Shown here piece by piece: positions 53,219 to 62,700 of a stretch of DNA of 64,000 nt. The translations under genes and the position numbers were made by a program. Where the stretch lies: the NCBI GenBank assembly GCA_021234155.1, contig JAJEKV010000028.1, positions 5,709,637 to 5,773,636 of the forward strand, in the 5' to 3' direction. Position 1 is the first letter of the stretch. Every line of letters starts with the position of its first letter. This DNA is from Isoetes taiwanensis (Eukaryota; Streptophyta; Lycopodiopsida; Isoetales; Isoetaceae). The notes below the pieces were generated by a model. It did no database searches. It saw nothing but the letters and a program-made list of their open reading frames with translations, and was not told where the DNA came from.

Positions 53219-53770
53219 ATCTGTGTTCTTGGGTCAAACGTTTCCGTGTTGTTGCAAGGTTGGCATGTCAAATGACACCTTTTTAGATGGTGATCAACTG
53301 TCTGCTATAACTAATGCGTCTTCATGTAAGTACCAACCACTCGATACTGTTGTAGAAAGATTCATCCACATTCATCAAAGGGCAATCGTGATGGCGATGG
53401 TGATGGTGATGCCTAACGAAGACTTTATTTTTACTCCGGAAGAACTGAGTTATTTGAGTTATCTGTAGTAAAACCATCTGTTTGCATGTCATAAAACAAT
53501 TGGAGAGCCCGTTTAGTATCCCCCTCTTTCCAGCATGTGGAAACCATTGCATTACATGAAGTGCCTATTGCATACATAAGATGTTGATTCATAAGTCACT
53601 AAGGATCCAGAGACAACCTAATCAGAGACATTTCCGCGCAACCTGTTGTAGCCGGTTGTCAAATCGGCAACGCGAGTCAGATAACAGTTTTAAATGCAAT
53701 GAGCATGGAAAGAAAATATGCACACAAAATCAAAGGTCAAAGAAAAAAAAACCGGCTAGCGGCTTGTAGC
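53219..53770 (+). repeat. first copy of the FTPEELSYL gene start plus PPR-linked tail
   Basis: At 53334-53470 the plus strand reads VERFIHIHQRAIVMAM and PNEDFIFTPEELSYLSYL with a stop. 53480-53760 then matches the reverse complement of 26460-26680, the sequence upstream of the R3 PPR fragment. The whole 53334-53760 recurs at 54935-55390. It looks like a shortened copy of the gene at 55667 joined to repeat sequence. Confidence 0.65.
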
Positions 53771-54228
53771 GGCTAGGCCTGGGCTTACGATTGAAGTAGA
53801 AAATAGGTATGAAGGATAGCAGCTATTGCAATATGCATGTCATCAAACACCGAACAATACATAGTTTGTTTTCAATTGTCACTGTAGTTCAAGATCATTG
53901 GGTTTTGCTTGGTTCTGAATAATTAAATGTGGTCCACAAAATCAAGGAGACCAAGTGGTAATTGAAGATATAACAAGGCAATTTTTGAAGCATATATTCA
54001 AATTCTTATATTCTTATCTCTATCAATGACCCTACTATGAAGCCTTATTTGTACCATAAATATAAACCAAACTTTTCTATATGACTTAGTTAGATTGCAT
54101 TCCCTTCCACTATTATTTACAACATAAAAATTGATCTTACATCCTACTGTTTGTTATAGTGGCCATTATAGTTTAAATTCATATCCTCATTTGACCTTAT
54201 ATTTTCTTAGTTATGCTCCATAGGAAGG

Positions 54229-54230
<2 letters not shown>
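53771..54230. other. unassigned AT-rich stretch
   Basis: No frame or element end is recognisable between the first FTPEELSYL copy and the GATA tail. Confidence 0.45.
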
Positions 54231-54267
<37 letters not shown>

Positions 54268-54463
54268 TATTTTAACGTCACGCCACGAGGCACCATCCAA
54301 CTGGACATGTGACCACACACCACACTACATTGCTTTGTTGGGCCCTGCCCCCAACCACTTTACATTGCGTCTGTGGGTTTTGACACCCAACAGTTCAGAG
54401 TGCGATTCTGGGCGGTCTCGAACTCGAGACCTATAGTTGCTAGACCTAGTGTATTACCACTAG
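54231..54463 (-). mobile_element. tRNA-type SINE, minus strand, with (GATA)9 tail
   Basis: Full-length second copy of the SINE at 15714. The tail 54231-54267 reads TATC repeats on the minus strand. The body agrees with the other copy except for a few changes, and the head CTAGTGGTAATACACTAGG ends at 54463. The B-box-like GAGTTCGAGACC is intact. Its 5' end touches the 3' end of the LINE fragment that follows. Confidence 0.88.
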
Positions 54464-54890
54464 TGTATTTTAACGTATGCAGAGAACAGGCAAAAAGCCA
54501 AAAACCCCAACACCAAAAACAAACAATGTAACTGTACAATAGACCCCTACTACCGGGATGAAAAAACCCTCACTTGGGAGGAAAAACCCTAACAGTAGGC
54601 TCTCAAATACCATGCCCCCGAAGAGCAAGTATGACGGTCGAAATCTGCAGGATGTAAGCTCCCAGTCGCGCTACCATAGGTGATGCGAGTGGCGATGTAG
54701 CGGTGTGTCGAAAGCATCTAAGATCGGTGCACCGCCGGACATTGGCATAGGCCGGGCACCGCTGGAGGGCATGGTGCTCATCCTCTATCACGTGCATCTC
54801 ACAACACTGACATATCCTCTCCTCCCTGGGGATCCCGTGTAGGAACAAATACACGAGATTTGCCACTAAGAAATTAATCAACAAATCTAG
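54464..54890 (-). mobile_element. 5'-truncated LINE with zinc knuckle, ending on the SINE
   Basis: On the minus strand a 93-codon frame (54884-54603) reads RICQCCEMHVIEDEHHALQR and CPAYANVRRC, a CxxC...H(4-5)C knuckle as found at the C-terminus of L1-type ORF2. A short 3' UTR with AAAAACCCTC follows, and the end reads CATACGTTAAAATAC, the LINE terminus of this window, directly joined to the SINE head. The element is cut off at its 5' side near 54890. Confidence 0.82.
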
Positions 54891-55395
54891 GATAAATCAC
54901 AAATCTAGGATGATTTATCAAACGATACCTTTCAAGCCTAATTGCGTAGAAAGATTCATCCACATTCACCAAAAGGGAATCGTGATGGTGATGGTGATGC
55001 CGGCGAAGATTTAATTTTTACTCAGGAAGAACCGAGTTATTTGAGTTATCCGTAGTAAAACCATCCGTTTTGCATGTCATAAAACAATTGGACAGCCGTT
55101 TAATATCCCCTCTTTCAAAGCATCACGGAAACCATTGCATTACATGAAGTGCCTATTGCATACATAAGACGTTGATTCATGAGTCACTGTAGCTGAGCTC
55201 TAAATCTAATAGGGATAAAGGATCCAGAGACAACCTAATCAGAGACATTTCCGCGCAACATGTTGTAGCCGGTTGTCAAATCGGCAACGCAAGTTAGACA
55301 ACGGTTTTAAATGCAATGAGCACAGAAAGAAAATATGCACACAAAATCAAAGGTCAAGAGAAAAAAAAAAAAAAACCGGCTAGCGGCTTGTAGGA
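54891..55395 (+). repeat. second copy of the FTPEELSYL gene start plus PPR-linked tail
   Basis: 54950-55055 corresponds to 53355-53465 with a frame-breaking change (GATTTAATTTTTACTCAGGAAG). 55060-55390 corresponds to 53465-53760, again the reverse complement of the 26.5 kb sequence. There is a poly(A) run at 55360-55374. No complete frame remains. Confidence 0.65.
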
Positions 55396-55442
55396 AAAGC
55401 ATATTGCTACATATGCTTGCAGTATATTCCAAAATCTTAACT

Positions 55443-55666
55443 CCCTAGGCAACCCAAAAATATCTATTACACCCTAGGCAACCCAAAAATATCTATTACA
55501 GAAGAGAAAATATTATCAGTAACATTTGTGGACAATAATGTTTGTTTTAATATCCTCTTATCCACGTGTTTTCTAATTTCTAGGAAAACCCCATTCCTTA
55601 TAAAAACCCCGTTCCAATTCCAATTTGTCGTTCAAGAGAGAAGAGAAGAGAAGATAGAAGACGATC
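55443..55666 (+). promoter_or_regulatory. promoter-like region with G-box and TATA box
   Basis: A 29-bp tandem (CCCTAGGCAACCC and following, 55443-55471 and 55472-55500) is followed by a CACGTG G-box core (55563-55568), a TTATAAAAA TATA-like box (55598-55606) and a purine-rich leader of AGAGAAGAGA repeats before the ATG at 55667. The spacing of TATA box to leader is normal for a plant promoter. A diverged inverted copy lies at 13490-13740. Confidence 0.55.
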
Positions 55667-56640
55667 ATGATGATGGTGATGCGCGACGAAGAAGACTTTG
55701 TTTTTACTCCGGAAGAACTGAGTTATTTGTGTTGTGATGAAGAAAAACAAGGTGAGTTTGGTGGTGATTTTGACTTCAATTTTGACGGAGACTTGGCAAT
55801 GGTTGGGGATGAAATGTCACAACGAGAAGTCAATGGCTTGTTATCACAAACACTCCAAGATTTCAATTCTTGGGAGCAAGAAGAGGCCCTAGTCAACTTG
55901 AAAGAAAAACTGAGTTATTTGTGTTGTGGCCAAGAGCAAAAGGAAGAAAAACAAGGTGAGTTTGGTGGTGATTTTTCGGAGACTTGGCAATGGTTGGGGG
56001 CGAAATGTCACAACCGTAAGTCAATGGCTCGTTATCACAAACACTCCAAGATTTCAATTCTTGGGAGCAAGAAGAGGCCCTAGTCAACTTGAAAGAAAAA
56101 CAAGGGTATGGCTTGTTGTTGGCAGCATGTGGTCTTGATGAAGACTTGTCTGCAGACTTGCCAACGCTTTGTGAGGCAAGACTAGAGGAGACAACACAAG
56201 GAAATGGTCATGGACACATGTTTGACGTGGTCAATGTGGCGATCAACCTGTAAAAAGCGAAAAGTAGAGATGATGAGGAGCCAACGGAACAAGTAGAAAC
56301 TTCTTTGCGGGAAGAATTCAACGTCTTGTTGGCATGCTGAATTACCGAAGATGAGCCTAGGCCTTTTGAACATGGAAATGCAAGACCAACACAAGAAGGG
56401 GTGAATGGATGGCTTAGGGCTTTGGTTGCTCGTGGCAACAAATGATAAGAGGTGTTGAACCTGTCTTTGCATGGTCATGGAGTGGAACACTCCACCACGG
56501 GCATGGTTGACCTCGCCCATGCATCCTTTCAAGTTGCGGTGTCAACAAGCTACATGCATCTTTGCCTATTAGCAATAATATATATCGAGAATGAACAAGC
56601 GATTTGCAGGTCAACAAGTTACAAGGATGTTGCCTATTAG
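55667..56640 (+). pseudogene. acidic protein gene of unknown family, with internal duplication
   Basis: The open frame 55667-56083 reads EEDFVFTPEELSYLCCDEEK, QGEFGGDFDFNFDGDLAMVG and VNGLLSQTLQDFNSWEQEEA. A direct duplication of about 187 bp (55722-55907 and 55911-56097) repeats the block from LSYLCC to LVNLKEK; the second copy has a small deletion that shifts the frame, giving the end at 56083. After the duplication another frame reads GLLLAACGLDEDLSADLPTL and CEARLEETTQGNGHGHMFDV, then stops; further pieces (VNGWLRALVARGN) reach 56640. The original was probably an acidic nuclear protein of 200-300 residues. I recognise no family. Confidence 0.5.
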
Positions 56641-56762
56641 TAATAATATGTATCGATTGAACAAGCAATGGCAGCACCAAGGGATCTAAGAAGCAAAAGA
56701 TCATGCCCCCGGTAATCTTTATCGTAATGAAGAAGCAAGGGCAGTTGCTGTGGCGTCCCCAC

Positions 56763-58301
56763 TGTGATACTGGTTGCACTCACCGTATACAAACAGGAGT
56801 TCTTCCCCACACCAGCTCCATGCTGTCTAGGGCCCTCCACATATCTTGCACCCGTAACGAGTCCTCGGTGGGAAGAGTGAAGGTGTCATTCTACCCCCGT
56901 CTCCCTCGGGGCCTACCTAGGCGGAAGCGTAAACATACATGTCAAGAGCACATACATCAACATCCTCGCGGACCATCTCGAAGGATGGTCCTCCTCATAT
57001 CTGCAGATAGACAAAGATCAGCACATCACATAGGGGATCCTACCCAAGGCTCAGACTCAAAGGATGACCGGACGGCTTGGGTCTCGAGTGAGTTCAAGGA
57101 GCGCAAATTCATGGCAATGGATTTTGGCGGGCATAAGAACATGGCATAGGGTTGTCCACTCCATCCGCCCCTCTCCGTGCACACTTTGCGAGTAGGCTGA
57201 AAAGTGTAGGGGTTCCGATCAGAGTTCACGGATGCTTAGCGAAGGGGCTATTCCTGGGTCTCATCCTCCCGGTTCGATGGGGCAGGTAGGGATCACTCCC
57301 TCCGAGATCTACATGCTAACTCAAGGTGACTAGAGGGCCACCGCCCGTATTATTGAACCCTTTGGAAAGTGTACACCACTTCACGCGGGTGTCGAGCCCA
57401 TGCCTTACCCTTTCGGTGGTAAGCCATTAGACCTAGTCACAATGATCCCGGTAGGCTTTACACACCGGGGGATCGTTCAAGAGAGGACATGAATCTCCTT
57501 CTTAGCCGGTCGGCCCCTTCACCCACAACCGGGTGGGGCTCTTTGTACACAGGCCTAATCTACAAGGTGTGCTAGAGAGGCTACTCTAGGAGCATCAACT
57601 ACAAGCTTTAGGGCCTCTACCCCCTTCCCAATACAAGGAGTTCACGAGGAGATACATCAACCCAATACATCACGAGGAAGAACTAAAGAACTAGATCTAA
57701 TCATAGAGTTAGGTTCTTTAGTTAGTGTCCGAGATCTAAGATCTAGATAGCTGCTATGGGCAATTTAATAGTCTAAACCCTCACCGATTCTATGATTAGA
57801 AGACGGTTTAAGCTATTAAATTGACCAAACACTGATCCTTGAGTGGCTCCTCCTCGACACGGGTTCAACCATCCTGCTCTTTGAATTCAGTGGGGAACCG
57901 ATGGTGCAATTGGCAGGCGTGCGGGGAGGCGGTTTTGGCTCTGGGGCAGCCAAACCGAGCTCTAAAACCCTAAGGAAAAAACTAGCAAGCTAGGGTTTTC
58001 CTACCCTAAATAGACATGGGGTTTAGGCTAGGGTTTCCAATTATCCAATTTGGCATGTGGGATAGTGGAAAGGGCCCACTGCCTTAAATGGCTAGGTGGC
58101 AAAATATGCCAACATGGAAGGTGTGCCCTCATTAATGTGCACATGTGCACATTAATAATATATGAACACTCCTAGCAAGTTGCCCCCTAGGGCTACTTAC
58201 CTGGCTATCCGTTGGCATTACCGTCAATCCGGGTGGCGGCGTGGCATGTGACGCGGTACAATGCACGTCTTGGGAGCGATATCTTGGCTTGGAACGTCAC
58301 A
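56763..58301 (-). repeat. putative 3' LTR of the chromovirus
   Basis: On the minus strand a purine-rich tract (58302-58315) is followed at once by TGTGACGTTCC, a typical LTR start. Reading on, a TATCACA at 56763-56769 gives matching inverted ends TGTGA...TCACA and a length of about 1.5 kb. The start is well supported; the far end is an inference because the partner LTR lies outside the window. The 148-codon plus-strand frame at 56703-57149 crosses this end and is probably not a gene. Confidence 0.5.
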
Positions 58302-58315
58302 TTCTCCCCACCTTG
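58302..58315 (-). promoter_or_regulatory. polypurine tract
   Basis: CAAGGTGGGGAGAA on the minus strand lies directly before the LTR start TGTGACG. In LTR elements this primes second-strand DNA synthesis. Confidence 0.7.
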
Positions 58316-59157
58316 AAATGATGCTGTCCGCAGCATCGTGGTTCTCCCCACCTTGGGGTTTACCTAACCTGCAATCAACCTGATGCATACGATATACTAC
58401 TATAACACTTACATGCTTATTACGATTACCTTAAGGTAATACTTTTACATTATTATATTATAAAATAGCTTGTCAATTCACAATATTACTAACAGATTAC
58501 TCCAACATTCCCTTAACATTACTATTAAGTTTATCAAAATTTAAAATTAACGTTCGAGGTACCCTTGATTCCTTGCAACACATTCCAACAAAATTTGTGT
58601 TGCAAGTCTTCGTAGCTCGACCTCCTTGCCCTCCGGAGCGCTCTACTGGCCTGCAGGTCGACACTACGTTAGTACCGTTTTAATTATTTAATAAATTTTG
58701 GTTATATGGTGACCACCCCACCTATCTACATGAATGCATGGCTAATCTCCCGGCGTAGGAAGAGGATGAATCTTCCATAATGGCCGTGGAGACAGCGCCT
58801 ATATGCCTATATGCCGCTCATGCCTACACCTCTAGTTGCCCAGCGTGGAGGATATCCTTCTCACCGTGGGAGTGGAAGGATGGATTCCTCCTATCAAAAC
58901 ATATATGGGGCTAAAGGTGCTTTCCCTATCAATGCATTCCTTAATGACCTCTTTTCTCGAGGTCGTCTGCTTAGTGGGGACGTAAGTAGACTTTCTAATC
59001 TACCTTCCACTTTCGCCTAAGCGGAAGCGGTCATGCCTACATTGACATTACACCACGCCCTAGAGATCACCGTAGTGGTCTCATCATCGATAACAACGCA
59101 TCGCGACTCATACCAAGCATGGGTTGCATGCGTAGATTAATCTATACAAGAATTAAC
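58316..59157. other. element 3' untranslated stretch
   Basis: Between the chromodomain end and the polypurine tract there is no recognisable coding sequence on either strand. The 69-codon plus frame at 58811 has no support. Confidence 0.5.
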
Positions 59158-59361
59158 CTACACAAATCGACATGCCTGAGCCGATTTCTTGAGGAGATGA
59201 CCTTGCCGGGGTCCCATTGCTCCATAAATTGTGGGTCTTTGCTTTACTAAATCTTTCTTAAGTACCCACGTGGCGTCTTCCAGCGGTAAGTGTTTCCACT
59301 TGACCAAATCTTTGGAGGAATTCGACCTCCTTGTCTTCTTAAAAGCTTTATCAAGAATCAT
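59158..59361 (-). pseudogene. integrase chromodomain
   Basis: The frame reads SSKDLVKWKHLPLEDATWVL, KKDLVKQRP. The (Y/L)L(I/V)KW..LP...ATWE pattern is the chromodomain at the C-terminus of chromovirus integrases, which steers insertion to certain chromatin. Here the frame is separated from the integrase core by stops and by a changed region (59362-59536). Confidence 0.75.
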
Positions 59362-59536
59362 TTTCTGGAATTATTTCCAATTTGCTCCTCCGTCATTTCC
59401 AACAACGTTGGAGTGTCCAAGACCGCCCGCGGGTTTGGAGTATCTTCTTCAACAAACTCACGTGGAAGACCTTATGAATCTTTAGGTGTCTTTGGCAATT
59501 CCAACTTGTAGGATTGATTACCTACTCTCTTGATTA

Positions 59537-60382
59537 TTAGAAGGGTCCGCCCACCTTGGAGCAAGCTTCTTGCAATTGCCAATCCACGAGCCGCTGCTTC
59601 ACTTTTATCTTGAGCCATACATCATCTCCAACTTTGAACTCTCGACATTCGATGCTTGTCGTGATGCTCTTCGGCGACTTCTTGCTGCTAGCAGATAACC
59701 TCGAACTTCTTCCACGAGCTGCTGCATATCGGCCAACATCTGCTGCGAAACTTCTACTTTTGACACGGGGTTGTGCCAAGTGTAATGCGGAGTTAAAGCG
59801 ATAGCCATAATTGATCATAAATGGCGACATTTGGGACGATTCACGCTTGGTGCTATTGTATGCAAACTCCACCAAGTGAATGAATTCTTCCCACATACTT
59901 TGCTTATTCCAGACATAGTTTCGTAGCATGTCTTCTAGGATCCTGTTGGTCCGCTCCGTTTGGCCATCCGTCTGAGGATGATACGCCGTGCTCATGGATA
60001 GCTTGGTCTGAATCGTCGCAAAGAGGTCTTGCCAAAAGGCACTCATGAACTTCGGATCCCTGTCGGAGATAATCTCCCTTGGCATGCCATGAACTTTGAA
60101 GATCTCTTTGGTGAAGAGCTTTCTTTGTATCCATAGGCAGGTAATGCGTGGTCGGCAAGGCACAAAATGTGCCATCTTCGACAACTTGTCGACCACTACC
60201 ATCAAGGCATCCTTGCCTCTCGCTGTTCTTGGGAGTCCTGTGATGAAATCCATGCTGATGACCTCCCACTTAGCGTTTGGCACCGCTAATGGCTCTAATG
60301 CCCCTGGAATTCGAAGCTGCTCCGCCTTCGTCTGCTGGCATAGCTGACATTCTTTGATGTAGCGAGCTATTTGCTTCTTCAT
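59537..60382 (-). CDS. chromovirus integrase core (open frame of 281 codons)
   Basis: The first residues ARYIKECQLCQQTKAEQ are the second half of the HHCC zinc finger. The catalytic core shows ISMDFITGLP (first Asp), IISDRDPKFMSAFWQ (second Asp) and STAYHPQTDGQTERTNR with ILEDMLRNYV (Glu). WEEFIHLVEFAYNST follows. A frame change then leads into KVGDDVWLKIKVKQRLVDWQ, similar to the GPY/F part. The longest intact frame of the retrotransposon. It catalyses DNA strand transfer in an active element. Confidence 0.9.
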   Translation of the reverse strand: MKKQIARYIKECQLCQQTKAEQLRIPGALEPLAVPNAKWEVISMDFITGLPRTARGKDALMVVVDKLSKMAHFVPCRPRITCLWIQRKLFTKEIFKVHGMPREIISDRDPKFMSAFWQDLFATIQTKLSMSTAYHPQTDGQTERTNRILEDMLRNYVWNKQSMWEEFIHLVEFAYNSTKRESSQMSPFMINYGYRFNSALHLAQPRVKSRSFAADVGRYAAARGRSSRLSASSKKSPKSITTSIECREFKVGDDVWLKIKVKQRLVDWQLQEACSKVGGPF

Positions 60383-60451
60383 TCCTGGCCAATAATAGCT
60401 TTCTGACTTTGAAATATGTTTTCATGAATCGCATGGCCGGCTATTGGGCTG

Positions 60452-61110
60452 TTAATGCGTGTCATGGAGGATCAACTTCCTTACACTCGATGATTGGCAC
60501 GCACAACTTGTTCTTATGGTATAACAGGTTGCCTTCCTTCTTATAATGCTTGAAGGCCTCCCGCTCTTTATCTGTTCTAGCCTCCTTAGAGAGGCTTGCC
60601 CATACTTCCCTGAAATCCACATCCGTTGGCAAGGACTCTTCAATCTTCTTACCAAAGTCATTTGGAGGCGTCGAAAAGTGCGTTGCAATGCACTCTAGTT
60701 GTCGGGGGATGCCTTGAAAGCGCATCTGCTACCACATTGAGCTTCCAGGCTTGTAGACTATATCAAAGTCATATTCTTGGGAACTCCATCCATCTCCGCT
60801 GCCTCAGTTGAGGTGTGGTTGCGTGAATACATATTGGAGGCTCGATGGTGGTCGGTATCAATTGGAACTTCCTTCCCAAGAGATAGTGCCTCCATATTCT
60901 TAATGCGACAACCCCAAGCAATTCGATCGTGCGTTGGGTAGCGCGTCTCGGCGTCGTTCATCTTTCACGGAATCATACGCTACCACCGCGTTCTTCTTGC
61001 ATAAACCTTTTTTGTAGCTATCTTACTTCGCATCACATTTGCTACAAGCTTATCTTTCTCGGGTCGGCGGGGTTAAAGGATGGGGCTGTTGTTAAAGCTT
61101 CCTTCAACAA
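60452..61110 (-). pseudogene. chromovirus RNase H region, broken
   Basis: Pieces in different frames read LNDAETRYPTHDR (60961), MEALSLGKEVPIDTDHH (about 60870), and further on, at 60725-60462, a spacer leading to the integrase zinc finger (LLYHKNKLCVPI). NDAE..YPTHE and the TDH motif are typical of Ty3/gypsy RNase H. At least two frameshifts lie between. Confidence 0.8.
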
Positions 61111-61960
61111 TTCAAATCCCTTTTGGGCTTTCTTGTGCCAATGCTCTACCCAATCTTTCACCTTCTACGCCCCTCGTTAGGTGCGTTAGCGGGGCTGCTA
61201 TCTTAACAAAGTTCTTCACGAACTTCTGTAGTACCACTGCTAGGCCGAGAAAACTTAGGCCCTCGTGCACATTTTTGGGCGCCCCTTTGGATCTTGCCTC
61301 AATCTTGGCGGGTCCGTTGAGATGCCTGCTCTGTTTGAGATCACATGACCTAGATACTCCACCTTTTACGTTTGCGGTGGCGCCCGACAACTTGGCGGCA
61401 TAACTGGTGCCTCTTCAACTTCTCTAGCACCCTTCTCAAGTGTTGCACGTGCTCTTCAGGGGGATCTGCTATACACCAAAATGTCATCAAAGAAAACAAT
61501 CACAAAGGTGTCGGGGAACTCCACGAAGATATCGTTCATGAGCCTCATGAGCGTTGCGGGGCATTTGATAAGCCGAAAGGCATCACTTGTGAACTCATAA
61601 TGCCCATACGGCGTCTGAAGGCGGTCTTGTGGATATCCTCCTCCTTTATCCGTATCGATGATAACCCGACCTTAAGTCGATTTTTGGAGAAGATCTTTGC
61701 TCCTTGAAGCTGATCCATCAAGTCGTCGATCTTGGAAGCGCATACTTGTTCTTAATGGTGTGCTTATTCAAGCTGCCTATAGTCTATGCACATCCTCAAA
61801 GATCCATCCTTCTTCTTGACAAAAGAATGGGCTCCAAGCGGTGAGACACTAGGTCTAATGAAACCTAGGTCGGCGGCTCACTAGCTGCTTCTTCGATTCG
61901 GCAACTCCTGCGTTGTCATTCTATATGGAGCCTTGCTTGTTGGCTTTGTTCGGTTCGAGT
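61110..61960 (-). pseudogene. chromovirus reverse transcriptase, broken
   Basis: Visible blocks are [29 protein letters not shown] (about 61850-61770), FSKIDLRSGYHRY (about 61690-61650), FVEFPDTFVIVFFDDILVYS (about 61530-61455; FFDD is the catalytic box) and GLSFLGLAVVLQKFVKNFVK (about 61265-61200). Frame changes separate each block. Confidence 0.85.
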
Positions 61961-62199
61961 GCTATCTCGCTTTTCGACTCCCCTATCGGAGGGAGCTGCT
62001 TGATCTCATCACGGAAAGAGATCGTGGAACTCCGTGATCAACTTAGCTATTTGCCTCGGCAACTGGCGAGCATCTTGTCTTCTTTGCTTCCTTCCAATTC
62101 GGCTCACTAATCTCAAGCTTGAAGATGTATGCTACTTGCTCACTCTTGATGCACTTGAACAGTAGTTTAGAAGACATACTTTGCGCATGATGGGAACAA

Positions 62200-62700
62200 C
62201 TTCCTTACTGTTATCTCAATGATCTTGCCGTGGTCTTTGGGAAGGTCACCTTAAGCTTTCCACAATCAATAATGGCCCTGCTGGTCCAAGGTACTCCATA
62301 CCTATTATCAAGTCGTACTTGCCAATGCCCATTACTTCCACGCCCCATCACGGATCTTAATCCCCGACAAGTCGATGTCAAAGTTGATTCTTTTACTGCG
62401 TGCCCGTCTTCTTGCTCCACTTGCTAAGACAACGGGCCTTGGTTTTGACTTTAATGGTTTCAACTTCAACATTTGAACCATTACGGGAGATGCAAAGTTA
62501 TGGCTACTTCGAATCTATCGGGACTATAAATGACTTGGCCTTGGCCTTTCCCTTCGTGGAAATTACTTTTATCTGGCTCTCTGCTTTGCTTTCTGTATCT
62601 ATGCGGCAAAGATATGACACTCACCACGAGATGTAGTCGCGGGCCTCCTCGCCGTCGTCGTCGGATCAAAGTGTCCCAATCTCCCAACTCGCTGGCGCTG
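62200..62700 (-). pseudogene. chromovirus protease region, degraded
   Basis: Between gag and RT the minus strand holds short pieces in several frames, including RIRRGGPRLHLVVSVISLP-like and INFDIDLSGIKIRDGA. I do not see a clear aspartic protease D(T/S)G motif, so the assignment rests mainly on position. Confidence 0.45.

Noticed and set aside
56703-57149. 148-codon plus-strand ORF with a basic stretch
   Set aside because: It crosses the inferred LTR border and lies mostly inside the LTR; no family match in memory.
57160-57560. rDNA-like look of GC-rich stretch (CCGCCCGTATTATTGAACCC)
   Set aside because: Only a short chance resemblance; the stretch lies inside the LTR and does not continue as rRNA.
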